From Methylomarinovum tepidoasis (GTDB taxonomy: Bacteria > Pseudomonadota > Gammaproteobacteria > Methylococcales > Methylothermaceae), in NCBI RefSeq assembly GCF_030294985.1, contig NZ_AP024718.1, positions 2,309,001-2,373,000 of the forward strand: a stretch of DNA of 64,000 bases, read 5' to 3'. Below, in pieces: positions 23,869 through 33,115 of this stretch. Under the pieces are notes generated by a model that was not told the DNA's origin, made no database searches, and was given only the letters and a program-made list of their open reading frames with translations. A program made the position numbers and the translations under genes. The number at the start of each line of letters is the position of its first letter. Position 1 is the first letter of the stretch.

Positions 23869-26132
23869 CAGGACTCCATCGATTCGGAAAGCGGGACGAC
23901 CAGCACCGGGCACCAGAGAAAGCCGCTCACCACCCCACAGGTCACCGCCAGCGCCAGAGCCTGCAACACCGGCTGGCTCGCCAGCCCCAGGGCGGCGAAG
24001 GCAGTCACCGTGGTCAGCATCGAGGCTCCCATGGCTTGATAGGTGGCGGCGATATCGCCGCCGCGCCGTTCCCGGTAGAAGATAGCGTAATCCACGCAGA
24101 TGGCAATGGCCAACAGGGCGGCAAGCAGGTGAAAAAAGCTGAGGGGAAAACCAGCGGCGGCAAAACCGATCAGGATGGTGGTCCCGCCCAGCAGGGGTGG
24201 CGCCAGCAGTTGCAGAGCGGTCAGGGGGCTGCGATAGCGCCAGGCCAGAAGCGCCCAGATGACGGCGACGCCGGCGGCCAGGGTCTTCAGAGCGCGGCGG
24301 CGGTACTGCTGCGCCAGGCGGTTGACGTGGTCGTGCTGACTGAAATAGCGCACCCCCTCCAGCCCCGCCAAGGCGGCGCGCACGGCGTCTGGGTCGTGGC
24401 TGCCGAGCCAGATGGCCAGCTCGGCCCGGTCCTGGCGGGTCCGGACCTGGCCCACCAGAATCTCCGCCAGCCGCGGGTCGGGGACCGGCAGCCACGGCGG
24501 TTCGCTGCGCACCAGCTGTGATAACGGTTCCACCGTCAGACCGGCGGTTGCCAGGGCCCGGCGCCAGGCGGCGACGAATTCCGGGGTCACGTGGCTTTGG
24601 TACTGGCGCCAGTTGCGCGCCTGCAGGGACTGGGAGACGTACCAGGGATAGAGGGGCTGGAAGCCGGCCAGCGCCCTTGTTTCCCGGAGCCGGCGCAGCA
24701 CCAGCGTGGCGGTCTCGGCGCGCTGAAGGGCGGTTTCCAGGTCCGGAGCCTCGACCAACACCGCCCGTCCCGGTTCGATGCCCCCCAGCCGGGCGCGCAG
24801 CTGGCGGTCCTGGCGCTTGAGCTCGGGATCGACCGCCGCCAGCTTTTCCAGGTCGTCGAGCCATTGCAATCGCGGCCAAGCCGCCCCTGCGGCGGCCACG
24901 GCCAGCACCGCGGCCAGTTGCAAGCCCTTGCGGTGGCGGCGGGCGAAACCGAGCCAGGCCGTCAGGGGCCGCAAGCGTGGACGGCGCAGGCATACGGCGG
25001 CGATGAAGTCCGGCAGGAAGTAACCGGTCGCCAGCAGGGCGGCGACGATGCCGGCGCCGGCAAAGACGGCGACCTGCTCGAAACCCGGATAGCCGGTAGC
25101 CCCCAGGGCCAGATAACCGATCAGGGTGGTGCCGCCGCCCAGCATCAGTGCCGGCCACAGCCGCCGCACCACCGCCCGTGGCTCCCGGCCGCCGCAGTGG
25201 GCCAGTACGTGAATGGGGTAGTCGATGCACACCCCCACCAGGGTGCCGCCCAGGGCCAGGGTCAGGGCATGGACGTAACCGAAGACCAGCTGGGTCGCCA
25301 GCGCCCCGGCTGCGGCGGCGAAGGCCAGCACCACCGCCACCGCCAGCAGGCTGCGCAGGGTGCGGAACAGCCCCAGGAACACCGCCAGCACGCCGAGGGT
25401 GGAGGCGGCGGTGACCCGGGCCACGTCCCGCTGGATCCGTTCCTGAGCCCGGACCGCGAACACCGGCACCCCGGTGAGGGTGAGCCGGTAAGTCCCGGCC
25501 TCCGGAGTGTCGAGCAGTTGCCGCAGGCGCTGCTGCAGCACCCGCTGGCGGTCGAGGGCGAAGGCGTCGGCCGCGGATTCGATCACCAGCACCTCGAAAT
25601 TCCCGTGCCGGCGCGGCCGCAGGCGGTCGCGCCAGTCCTCGAGGGCGTGGAGGGTCAGCAGCAGGGGGTCGCGGCGGGCGATGGCCTGGACCCAGTCGCC
25701 GTAGGAGGACAGCAGCGCCTGTCTGAGGTTCTCGGCCCGCCTGGGCAGGGTGGCGGGATCGAACAATTGCGGGGCTTCGCGCGCCGGGTCGAGGCTGTAG
25801 ATTACCTCGGCGTGATCGGCATAATCCTGCAGCAGATCCAGGAACGCCAGCGGCGGTTCGGACAGGGACCACACCCGGGCGACGCCCTCGACCCGGGCCA
25901 ACTGCCGCCGCAGCCGGCGGGCGAAGGGCGTCACCGACCGTTCTCCTTGGGCCAGCTCGATCAGCAGCAGGTAACGGCGGGCGAAGCGGGTCTGCTGCAG
26001 CCGCCCGAGCATGCCCGCCTCTCCGCCGGCGCCGAGGAAGAACACCGTCAGCCGGGTTTCCAGCCGCAGCTGGGCCGCCAGCACGCCGGCCAGCACCAGC
26101 AGCAGGCCGACGGCGGCCAGACGCCGCCTCAT
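23868..26132 (-). CDS. MMPL/RND-family exporter of the APE cluster
   Basis: The 754-residue protein has the two-fold RND layout: an N-terminal helix, a large periplasmic loop (about 30-240), a block of five membrane helices including LAVFLGLFRTLRSLLAVAVVLAF and GGTLVGVCIDYPIHVL, a second loop, and a second helix block with AIAICVDYAIFYRERRGG. Members in APE clusters (COG4258 type) are thought to move the polyene lipid out of the inner membrane using the proton gradient. It overlaps the LolA-like gene as ATGA, which suggests hand-off between the two. Confidence 0.88.
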   Translation of the reverse strand: MRRRLAAVGLLLVLAGVLAAQLRLETRLTVFFLGAGGEAGMLGRLQQTRFARRYLLLIELAQGERSVTPFARRLRRQLARVEGVARVWSLSEPPLAFLDLLQDYADHAEVIYSLDPAREAPQLFDPATLPRRAENLRQALLSSYGDWVQAIARRDPLLLTLHALEDWRDRLRPRRHGNFEVLVIESAADAFALDRQRVLQQRLRQLLDTPEAGTYRLTLTGVPVFAVRAQERIQRDVARVTAASTLGVLAVFLGLFRTLRSLLAVAVVLAFAAAAGALATQLVFGYVHALTLALGGTLVGVCIDYPIHVLAHCGGREPRAVVRRLWPALMLGGGTTLIGYLALGATGYPGFEQVAVFAGAGIVAALLATGYFLPDFIAAVCLRRPRLRPLTAWLGFARRHRKGLQLAAVLAVAAAGAAWPRLQWLDDLEKLAAVDPELKRQDRQLRARLGGIEPGRAVLVEAPDLETALQRAETATLVLRRLRETRALAGFQPLYPWYVSQSLQARNWRQYQSHVTPEFVAAWRRALATAGLTVEPLSQLVRSEPPWLPVPDPRLAEILVGQVRTRQDRAELAIWLGSHDPDAVRAALAGLEGVRYFSQHDHVNRLAQQYRRRALKTLAAGVAVIWALLAWRYRSPLTALQLLAPPLLGGTTILIGFAAAGFPLSFFHLLAALLAIAICVDYAIFYRERRGGDIAATYQAMGASMLTTVTAFAALGLASQPVLQALALAVTCGVVSGFLWCPVLVVPLSESMES

Positions 26133-26746
26133 TCCCCCCGGGCCTGCTGCAGCAGGCGGGCGATCCTGACCTTCAGGTGGGCGCCCGCCTCGTCCGGCGT
26201 CAGGCGGATGAGGCTGCGGTCACCGTCGCGTTCCTCCACCGTCAGATAGCGCCCTTTGCCGTCCTCGCCCAGGATCACCCGGCGGAACGGACTTCCGGGG
26301 CGCTTGGGCGTCAGCACCAGGCGCCAGCCGGTTTCCGTCGCCTGCTCCTCCAGGGCGAAATCCCGGGAAACGGCCTCAAGATCGCCGCGCAGCAGATGCT
26401 GCAGCAGCACGATGCCCTGGACCTGGGGGAGGGAACTGGGCAGGGCGAGACGGCGGCGCTCGCCGGCGACAGGATCGTGGTACAGCAGTTCCTCGGGAGT
26501 GGCGATCAGGACGAGGCGCTCGGGCAGCAGTTGCAGCTTCACCAGGGTACCGTCGGGGTCGGCGATCATAAAGCCGCTGCCGCGCCAGGGCTTGGCCAGC
26601 AGAGCCAGATCACGGATTTCCTGGTAACGGAACTGGCGCGGGTGATCGAGGGCCAGCTTCGCCGCCAGGTCACCGCCCCAGGCCGGCAGCGCGCAGAGCC
26701 ACAGCAGCCAGCAACCGGTTTCAATCCAGCCAGAACGCTTTGCCAT
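26129..26746 (-). CDS. LolA-like periplasmic lipid/lipoprotein carrier
   Basis: The 205-residue product has a signal peptide (WLLWLCALPAWGGD) and a LolA-like half-barrel: HPRQFRYQEIRDLALLAKPWRGSG, LVLIATPEELLYHDP and GWRLVLTPKRPGSPFRRVIL. In APE clusters a LolA homologue is thought to carry the pigment lipid through the periplasm. The ATG at 26746 was chosen for its signal peptide and overlaps the COG4648 gene by 26 bases. No Lol lipoprotein-specific function is implied. Confidence 0.8.
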   Translation of the reverse strand: MAKRSGWIETGCWLLWLCALPAWGGDLAAKLALDHPRQFRYQEIRDLALLAKPWRGSGFMIADPDGTLVKLQLLPERLVLIATPEELLYHDPVAGERRRLALPSSLPQVQGIVLLQHLLRGDLEAVSRDFALEEQATETGWRLVLTPKRPGSPFRRVILGEDGKGRYLTVEERDGDRSLIRLTPDEAGAHLKVRIARLLQQARGE

Positions 26747-27323
26747 GACGGACGATCTCACGGAAGGTTTCCTGGGGTGGCGGCATCCGTTCCAGCTCCG
26801 GGAAGCGCCGGCGCCGGTACAGGTATTCGCCGCCGACCAAAAGTCCCATCGCCAGCCAGACACCGATGCCGTGAAACCCGGCCCAGACCTCGGGGTTTGC
26901 AAGCAGGGTCAGGATCGCGGAAACCAAAGCGGCGGCGACGAAAAAGCCGGTCCAGACCTGGGTCAGGCGGCGCAGGTAGGCCAACAGATACGGCGGAATG
27001 GCGGCGAACTGAAGCCGCACCATGCGCTCGATCAGCGGCGGCGGCCGCCACAGGGTGCGCCCGAACAGCCAGGCCAGGAGGAAAAATGTCACTGCCGGCA
27101 CCCAGCGCACCACCGCCGCGCCCTGCCACCAGGCACCGGCGGCCAGGGCTGCGGCCAAGCCCAGCCACAGCAGCCGCCAGGGACGGCGGGGTTCGCGCAC
27201 CGCCCGCACCCCCAGCCAGGCCGCCAACAGCCAGGGCAATAGGCTGCGCCCGCCGGGCCAGGAGGCTGCGAACACCCCGACCAGGAACAGCACGGCGACG
27301 GCGGGCGGCGGCCGGAGCTTCAT
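26721..27323 (-). CDS. COG4648-type polytopic membrane protein, copy B
   Basis: The 200-residue protein has about six hydrophobic segments (AVAVLFLVGVFAASW, WVPAVTFFLLAWLFG, FFVAAALVSAILTLL, GIGVWLAMGLLVGGEYLY). It shares with copy A the arrangement of a polar loop (IERMVRLQFAAIPPYLLAYLRRLTQVW) before the last helices. It follows the ACP gene with an ATGA overlap, as copy A does. The function of this family in aryl polyene synthesis is not known. Confidence 0.75.
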   Translation of the reverse strand: MKLRPPPAVAVLFLVGVFAASWPGGRSLLPWLLAAWLGVRAVREPRRPWRLLWLGLAAALAAGAWWQGAAVVRWVPAVTFFLLAWLFGRTLWRPPPLIERMVRLQFAAIPPYLLAYLRRLTQVWTGFFVAAALVSAILTLLANPEVWAGFHGIGVWLAMGLLVGGEYLYRRRRFPELERMPPPQETFREIVRHGKAFWLD

Positions 27324-27586
27324 CGCTGGCGGTGGGCGGCGACGAAGTCGGCCAGGGAAGCGAGGGAGGCGAAGATCTGGGGGTTGCGCTTGTCGTCGGA
27401 GGTGATCTTGATGCCGTAGCGGCGGTCCAGCATCACCCCGATCTCCAGAGCGTCGATGGAATCGAGCCCGAGGCCGTCGCCGAACAGGGGGGCTTCGGGG
27501 TCGATGTCGTCGGGGGTCACATCCTCCAGATGCAACCCCTCGATCAGCATGGATTTGAGTTCGTCGATCAGTGCAGCTTCGGCCAT
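27320..27586 (-). CDS. acyl carrier protein, right APE operon
   Basis: The 88-residue carrier has GDGLGLDSIDALEIGVML, with Ser in DSID. It is the second ACP of the cluster; studied APE systems also use two (ApeE and ApeF). ATG 27586 has GGAAG five bases upstream and was preferred to TTG 27601. Its product should deliver intermediates to the fused ketosynthase encoded in the same operon. Division of labour with the ACP at 5260-5505 is inferred. Confidence 0.9.
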   Translation of the reverse strand: MAEAALIDELKSMLIEGLHLEDVTPDDIDPEAPLFGDGLGLDSIDALEIGVMLDRRYGIKITSDDKRNPQIFASLASLADFVAAHRQR

Positions 27587-27597
27587 GGACGCTTCCG

Positions 27598-28167
27598 TCA
27601 ATTGATGATGGCCACTACCTTACCATTGCGGAAGCGCACGATGAAGGTGTCGAAGCGCGAGGACCAGTAGCGCCACTCGTCTAGGTCCAGGGTCGGGGTC
27701 GCCGCGACCGGCGGATAGCCGATGGCCGCGATCACCGCCTGCTTGCGCATCCCCACCGCCACCTTGCCGGCCTTGATGAGCTTGCGCTCCCTGGGGGTGA
27801 ACCGGCGCAGGTTCACCGGCCGGCGCGCCAGCATCTTGTGGAACGCCTGTTCGACGGTGTCGCCGGTGTGTTTCTGCACGTTCTCGATCTGGATCACCGG
27901 CCCGGAGGGCAGCACCCGGATCTGGAAGCCCTTGCGCCCCCAGCTCACCAGTTCCACCTCGGTGTTGATCGGCACCAGCAGGCCGCGGCGGTAATTGGTG
28001 GTGCGGTGGCGGTTCTTCTCGTACTGAAAGGAATACTGGGTGTAGAAGTGATCGCCGATGGCCACGCCGGCGGGCAGATTGGCCTCGTTCCCCTTGAAGG
28101 CCTTGGGACAGCCGCTCAGGCCGATCAGCATCAGCAGCAACCAGAACCACAATCCGAACTTACGCAT
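27598..28167 (-). CDS. lipoprotein of the APE cluster, BamE-like C-terminal part
   Basis: The 189-residue protein has a lipoprotein signal (LWFWLLLMLIGLSGC), then a positively charged middle and a C-terminal part with KVAVGMRKQAVIAAIGYPPVAA and DEWRYWSSRFDTFIVRFRNGKVV. That order of a GM helix and a strand ending in FxNGKV is typical of SmpA/BamE-type domains. It is the first gene of the right operon. Membrane placement and export context suggest a role in outer-membrane delivery, which is inference. Confidence 0.75.
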   Translation of the reverse strand: MRKFGLWFWLLLMLIGLSGCPKAFKGNEANLPAGVAIGDHFYTQYSFQYEKNRHRTTNYRRGLLVPINTEVELVSWGRKGFQIRVLPSGPVIQIENVQKHTGDTVEQAFHKMLARRPVNLRRFTPRERKLIKAGKVAVGMRKQAVIAAIGYPPVAATPTLDLDEWRYWSSRFDTFIVRFRNGKVVAIIN

Positions 28168-28267
28168 GGCATCCCCCTGTCTTGAACATGGCGTCGGCGA
28201 ATCAATCTAGCACAAAGCGGAGCGAGGTATAATCCCGTTTCCACGATACGCCCACCCTTCCATCGCT

Positions 28268-29662
28268 ATGCCCCTGCAGCGCTACCGCCCCCTGATCGAC
28301 GACTGGGACGCCTTCACCGCCGCCCTGGCCCGCCCCCTGCCCCGGGTGCTGTGGGCCAACCCGTTGCGTCTCGACGCCGCCACTCTGGCCGATCTGTTGC
28401 GGGAGGAGGGGCTGACGCCGCAGCCTGTCGCCTGGTATCCGGGCGCGCTGCGGCTGCCGGCGGGAACGCCGGTGGGCGGGCGCTGGTGGTATTTCGCCGG
28501 CCTGGCCCACGCCCAGGAGGAGGCTTCTCTGCTACCGGTGCGCCTCCTCGACCCCCGGCCGGGGGAACGCATTCTCGACCTGTGCGCCGCTCCCGGCGGT
28601 AAGACCGCCCAGATCGCCATGATCCTCCACGGGCGCGGCACGGTGGTGGCCAACGACGTGATCCTGGGGCGGATGCGGCCGCTGCGGGCCAATCTGGAGC
28701 GCCTCGGGCTCCTCAACGTCAGCCTGACCCTGCGTGACGGAGCCGGTTATCCCAACGCCGCCGGGGCCTTCGACCGCATCCTGGTGGACGCGCCCTGTTC
28801 CTGTGAGGGCACCCTGCGCCGCCACGATCCCCTGGAACGTTACGGCGCCGAAGTATCGTCCCGCTACGCCCGCCTGCAGCAGGCCCTGCTGCGGCGTGCT
28901 GTCGCTCTGTGCCGCCCCGGCGGGCGCATCGTCTATTCCACCTGCACCTTCGCCCCGGAGGAAAACGAGGCGGTGATCGACGCAGTGCTGCGCCAGAGCG
29001 GTGGAATGGTGCGGGTGGTGCCGCAGGCGGTGGGCGGCCTGCGTACCGCGCCGGGCGTCTCCCGCTGGAACGGCCGCCGTTTCGATCCCCAGGTGGAACA
29101 CTGCCTGCGCCTGTGGCCCCACCACAACGACACCGGCGGTTTCTTCGCCGCGGTGCTGGAAAAGACGCCCGATGCGGAAGCACCTCGGGCCGCCCCCGCC
29201 AACCCGCCTCAGGTGGAGGCGCCCGAATTGGAAACCTGGCTGCGACGGCGCCACGATCTACCCCCGGACTGCATGGCCGATTGGCTGCCCTGCCGTCACA
29301 GCAGCCGCGGCATCCACGTGGTCCAACGCGACCACCGGCCGCCGGCACGGCCCGAGCCGGAGGTGATGGGCGTGGAGGTGCTCAAGACCGCCACCCGTCC
29401 GCCCAAGGTCACCACCGCCGGCGCCTTGCTGCTGGCGCCGCAGGCCCGGGCCAACGTGATCGATCTGGAAGCGGCGCAGCTGCCGGCCTATTTCGGCCGC
29501 CAGACCTTCCCGGTGGCCACCGCCCAGACCCACCGCTGCCGCCGCGGTTTCGTCATCGTCCGCCACCGCGGCTTCGGTCTGGGCAGCGGCTGGTACGATC
29601 CGGACGCCGCCCGCTTACAGAGCCTGTTTCCCAAGCGCGCTCCCGGACGGGTGGCGCCGTGA
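28268..29662 (+). CDS. RsmF-like rRNA cytosine-C5 methyltransferase
   Basis: The 464-residue NOL1/NOP2/Sun-family enzyme has the AdoMet motif ERILDLCAAPGGKTAQIA, the first catalytic Cys in DAPCSCEGT and the second in YSTCTFAPEENE. A C-terminal PUA-like and RsmF-type extension follows (TTAGALLLAPQARANVIDL). RsmF methylates C1407 of 16S rRNA in E. coli; other members act at nearby cytosines, so the exact base is uncertain. It is divergent from the APE operon and starts the next, housekeeping part of the window. Confidence 0.85.
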   Translation: MPLQRYRPLIDDWDAFTAALARPLPRVLWANPLRLDAATLADLLREEGLTPQPVAWYPGALRLPAGTPVGGRWWYFAGLAHAQEEASLLPVRLLDPRPGERILDLCAAPGGKTAQIAMILHGRGTVVANDVILGRMRPLRANLERLGLLNVSLTLRDGAGYPNAAGAFDRILVDAPCSCEGTLRRHDPLERYGAEVSSRYARLQQALLRRAVALCRPGGRIVYSTCTFAPEENEAVIDAVLRQSGGMVRVVPQAVGGLRTAPGVSRWNGRRFDPQVEHCLRLWPHHNDTGGFFAAVLEKTPDAEAPRAAPANPPQVEAPELETWLRRRHDLPPDCMADWLPCRHSSRGIHVVQRDHRPPARPEPEVMGVEVLKTATRPPKVTTAGALLLAPQARANVIDLEAAQLPAYFGRQTFPVATAQTHRCRRGFVIVRHRGFGLGSGWYDPDAARLQSLFPKRAPGRVAP

Positions 29663-30402
29663 TCCCCGGCATCGGCACCGCCCTGGCGCTCATCGCCCTC
29701 TACGCCGTCGGGGTGCAGATCGCCAGTGCGGTGATCGCCGCCCTGCTGGGTCCCCTGTGGTTCTGGCGCAGCCTGCTGCTGGGGGAACCCGTGCTGCTGG
29801 CCTGGCTGGCGCCGTTCCTGCGCCGCTACGATCTGCGTGCCCTGGGGCTGCGACCGGTGAGCTGGCGGGAAGGGGTGGTCGTGGCGCTGTGGTTCCAGGC
29901 CATCGCCATCGCCATGGATGCGGTGGTGCTGTGGCTGGCGCCGCCGGCGCTGGTGCGAAGCTATCTGGCCAGCTTCCATCCCGCCAGTCTCTGGGAATGG
30001 CTGGCGCTGGGGACGGTGGCGGTGGTCCTGGCCCCGACCCTGGAGGAACTGCTGTTCCGCGGCGTGTTGCTGGCGGCGCTGCGGCGGCATTTCCGTCTGC
30101 CGACGGCGGTGCTGGGCAGCGCGGTGCTGTTCGCTCTGGTGCACATCAAGCCGGTGCAGATCGTGGCCGCCCTGCCCCTGGGCTGGATGCTGGGCCACTA
30201 CGTCGCCCGCGGCGGCAGCCTGTACGTCACCATCGTCGCCCACATGGCCGGAAACGGCCTGTCGCTGCTGGGGCTGCTGCTGCCCGGGATGCCTTGGATC
30301 TCGGCCAGCTGGCGTCCCTCCGACACGGAGGGGCTGCTGGCCCTGGTTTTGGCGGCGGTGCTGTTGACGACCTTCGCCAGAAGGCCGCTGCCTAACGGCT
30401 AA
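29659..30402 (+). CDS. CPBP-family intramembrane metalloprotease
   Basis: The 247-residue protein has about seven membrane helices and the CPBP (Rce1-like) motifs LEELLFRGVLLAAL, FALVHIKP and AHMAGN, which provide the Glu and His residues of the active site. Members cleave prenylated or membrane proteins or protect against bacteriocins; the substrate here is unknown. GTG 29659 overlaps the methyltransferase stop as GTGA, so the two genes are co-translated. Confidence 0.85.
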   Translation: MIPGIGTALALIALYAVGVQIASAVIAALLGPLWFWRSLLLGEPVLLAWLAPFLRRYDLRALGLRPVSWREGVVVALWFQAIAIAMDAVVLWLAPPALVRSYLASFHPASLWEWLALGTVAVVLAPTLEELLFRGVLLAALRRHFRLPTAVLGSAVLFALVHIKPVQIVAALPLGWMLGHYVARGGSLYVTIVAHMAGNGLSLLGLLLPGMPWISASWRPSDTEGLLALVLAAVLLTTFARRPLPNG

Positions 30403-30450
30403 GCTCATGATTTAAGCCGATTTTCCCTCACCCCGGGCCAGCATCCCGCC

Positions 30451-30480
30451 TTGACAAGCCGCTTGCCGAACGGGTAACGT
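30451..30480 (+). promoter_or_regulatory. candidate sigma70 promoter for the PfkB-like gene
   Basis: A perfect -35 TTGACA (30451-30456) and a weak -10-like TAACGT (30475-30480) have an 18-base spacer. They lie in a 126-base gap before the gene at 30529. The start would give a leader of about 40 bases. Confidence 0.5.
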
Positions 30481-30528
30481 TATCCGACTGATCTCCAGCC
30501 TTTTCACTGAATTTCAGGTAAGGACCTC

Positions 30529-32115
30529 ATGACCGAGCAGAACGCCTCCGCCACGCCGTTGACCGCTGACATTCCGGAAAGCCTGAGCCACGTCGTCAAG
30601 CGTGAGCTCGATGACTGCGATGTGGTTTCCACCTCGATCGAGTGCGGCACGGTGGAGGACATCCGCATCGAAGTGCCGGATGCGGTGTTCCGCGACGCGG
30701 AGCAGAAGGTCAACACCACCCGTTCGCCCAGCATCCAGGAGAAGATCGCCCAGGGCATCCCCAAACTGCCGGCGCGCTCCATCGACATCGCCGAGCAGGG
30801 CGGCCGGATTCTGCTGACGGTGGCGAGCGACGACGACCGCCCGGTGAGCCTGAGCTTCAGCTTTCCACAGGCGGAAACCGAGATTCACCGCGGCCTCGGC
30901 GGTGGCGCCTTCAACACCACGGTGGACAGCGCCATCATCAACCTGGCCCTGTGCCGGGCGTTGGGGCTGCCGGAGCAGAACCTTCCCAAGGCTCACCTTT
31001 ACCTGACCCTGCCGGAGGAACAGGCCGATCAGGTGCGCAAACAGGCCGAACCGTTCCCCAATCTGGACATCATCTGGGTGGACGGCAAACCGCGCCGCTC
31101 GGTGTTCATCAAGAACAAGGACACCGGCGAGGAAATCTACTTCAGCACCCCCTACGGGGAGATCAACCCCAAACGGCCGATTCCGTCGATGCGCACCCCG
31201 CGCTTCCTGCTACTCCACAACCAACCGGACGACCGCATCTTCTGGGACGTGGCCGTGCGGGTGCGCAACGATCTCAAGGACCATTCTGTGGTCTGGAGCG
31301 TCGGCTCCAACCAGATCCGCGACGGCATCGACCCCTACGCCTCTCCCATCGGCGTGTGCGAGACCATGACCCTGAACCTGGGGGAGGCGCTGGCGTGGAT
31401 CCGCAAATCCAGCTCCAGCTACATCCGTGACGACGACGTCCTGCTGCGTTACCTGGAGGAATACCACGATGGCGAACCGGCCAAGTCGAGCGCGGGCCGG
31501 GTCAGTTTCGTGCGCTTGTTCGGGATCTTCAAGACCGAGCTGCAGAAGAAGGAAAAGACCCTGGTGCTGCCGGAGGATCCGATCAAGCGCCGCATCGTCG
31601 CCCAGCGCTGTGCCGACATCCTCCACCGCTTCGGGGTCAAGGAAAGCGTGTTCATCACCGACGGCGGCAATCCCACCATCGCCAGCTTCAAGTACGAGGA
31701 CAAGAAGGAGGGGGTGCGCAAGAAGGTCCAGTACTACATCCCCATCATCGACAAGGAGACCGGCGGGCGCATCGACCGGATCATCCAGGAGGCCGGCTGC
31801 GACATCAGCCACAAGGACGCCACCGGCTGCGGCGATTCCTACACCGCCACCGTGCTGGCCCTGAAGCAGATCACCGGCAACCGCATCTATCCCACCACCA
31901 TCGCCATCCTCGCCAACCACATCGCGCGGCTGGTCTATGCCCTGCCTTTCTCCAATCTGATGGAGATCGAGGCGTATTGCCCCGGCATCACCGAGAAGGT
32001 TCTGAGACTGGCGCTGGAAAATCTCGACGATCTCAACGCCCGCTGCCGGGACAACAACAAGCTGGAACTGCTGCAGTCCCAGGCCCGTTCGCTCATCTTC
32101 CAGGTGCTGCGCTGA
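30529..32115 (+). CDS. PfkB/ribokinase-like protein of unknown substrate, unusually long
   Basis: The 528-residue product carries a PfkB-type glycine motif (HRGLGGGAFNTTVDSAIINLALCRALGLP, about 124-152) and the C-terminal catalytic signature DATGCGDSYTATVLAL, with Asp as the expected base. This should mean sugar or nucleoside phosphorylation in the cytoplasm. It is much longer than usual family members (300-340 residues), with an extra N-terminal part of about 120 residues and long insertions (GEIYFSTPYGEINPKRPI, KTELQKKEKTL). I do not recognise a named family. It has its own promoter and converges on a NahK-like kinase gene, overlapping it by 23 bases. Confidence 0.65.
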   Translation: MTEQNASATPLTADIPESLSHVVKRELDDCDVVSTSIECGTVEDIRIEVPDAVFRDAEQKVNTTRSPSIQEKIAQGIPKLPARSIDIAEQGGRILLTVASDDDRPVSLSFSFPQAETEIHRGLGGGAFNTTVDSAIINLALCRALGLPEQNLPKAHLYLTLPEEQADQVRKQAEPFPNLDIIWVDGKPRRSVFIKNKDTGEEIYFSTPYGEINPKRPIPSMRTPRFLLLHNQPDDRIFWDVAVRVRNDLKDHSVVWSVGSNQIRDGIDPYASPIGVCETMTLNLGEALAWIRKSSSSYIRDDDVLLRYLEEYHDGEPAKSSAGRVSFVRLFGIFKTELQKKEKTLVLPEDPIKRRIVAQRCADILHRFGVKESVFITDGGNPTIASFKYEDKKEGVRKKVQYYIPIIDKETGGRIDRIIQEAGCDISHKDATGCGDSYTATVLALKQITGNRIYPTTIAILANHIARLVYALPFSNLMEIEAYCPGITEKVLRLALENLDDLNARCRDNNKLELLQSQARSLIFQVLR

Positions 32116-33115
32116 GCCGACGCCATTCCCTTTCCAATTCCCCGCCCTGGCGTTCGATGGCCGCCGTCAGGGCGAACTGTCTGCGGGCCCGGTCCAGATT
32201 CTCCCCGCGGTAACCCACCTTGAAATACCGGTCACCGGCCAGGTGATCGGCCAGAAACCGCACCCCCAGCTCGAACGGCAGGCGCCAGACCGCCTCCGGC
32301 ACCCAGGCGCGTTCGGCGCGCGTCAACACCGGCCGGGCCTCCCGCCACCAGGCACCCAGCAAGGCCAGCGCCCGCTCGAAATCGAAACGACCAGCGGCGC
32401 CACAGGCGGAGCGCACGCAATCGCCCACGTCCCACAACCACAGGCCGGGTTTGAGGGTGTCCGGATCAATCCAGGCCAGGGGCGTGCGGGAGCGGGGATC
32501 GAACAGCACGTTGTCGAGCTTGGGATCGCCGTGGATCACCCGCCGGGGCAGGCCGGCCTCCTCCAGGGCCGAAGCCCGGACCCGGCGGGCTTCGATGAAT
32601 TCGATCAGGGGGGCGATTTCCACATCGACGGGGCCGTCGGCCAACTGCCGATCCAACTGCGCCAGGTAATGGACCATCTCGTGAAACCCCGGCAGGGTGT
32701 CGTAGAGGCGGCTGGGTTCGAGATCGGCCAGCCCCCGGTGCAACTGCCCCAGGCTGCGGCCGAGGGCGGCGGCGTCATGAGAATCCCGCAGCGCGGTCAG
32801 GGTGATGCCGGGGAGATGTTCGAGCAAACGCCAGGCGTGGCCGCCTGAGACCACCAGATCGCCGCCGTCCACGGCCGGGATCGGCCGCGGCAGGCGGATC
32901 GGGGCGGCGGCCAGATGGCGGGAGACGATGCGGAGATTGGCCATGATCCGCTCAGGCCGGGGAAAGACGGCGCTGTTGAGACGCTGCAACACACCCCGCG
33001 CTTCGGTGGTGACCACCCGCCAGGTGCCGTTGATCAGCCCCTGCCCCAGAGGCGCGACGGCGACGACGCGCCCCGGCAGGGCGAAACGGGCGGTGATGGC
33101 GGCCGGATCGGTCAT
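32093..33115 (-). CDS. APH/choline-kinase-fold phosphotransferase (NahK-like)
   Basis: The 340-residue kinase-like protein has VAPLGQGLINGTWRV near the N terminus, the catalytic loop RRVIHGDPKLDNVLFD and the metal motif LAWIDPDTLKPGLWLWDVGD. The HGDPKLDN form and overall length resemble N-acetylhexosamine 1-kinase (NahK), but the aminoglycoside phosphotransferase fold covers many substrates. It overlaps smrA upstream as ATGA and ends against the PfkB-like gene. A shared role in sugar metabolism with that gene is only a guess. Confidence 0.75.
   Translation of the reverse strand: MTDPAAITARFALPGRVVAVAPLGQGLINGTWRVVTTEARGVLQRLNSAVFPRPERIMANLRIVSRHLAAAPIRLPRPIPAVDGGDLVVSGGHAWRLLEHLPGITLTALRDSHDAAALGRSLGQLHRGLADLEPSRLYDTLPGFHEMVHYLAQLDRQLADGPVDVEIAPLIEFIEARRVRASALEEAGLPRRVIHGDPKLDNVLFDPRSRTPLAWIDPDTLKPGLWLWDVGDCVRSACGAAGRFDFERALALLGAWWREARPVLTRAERAWVPEAVWRLPFELGVRFLADHLAGDRYFKVGYRGENLDRARRQFALTAAIERQGGELEREWRRLSAAPGR

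Noticed and set aside
23488-25872. A 794-residue protein ending in a rhodanese domain
   Set aside because: The N-terminal two thirds are a shadow of the exporter gene in another frame; the real lipoprotein starts at ATG 23868.
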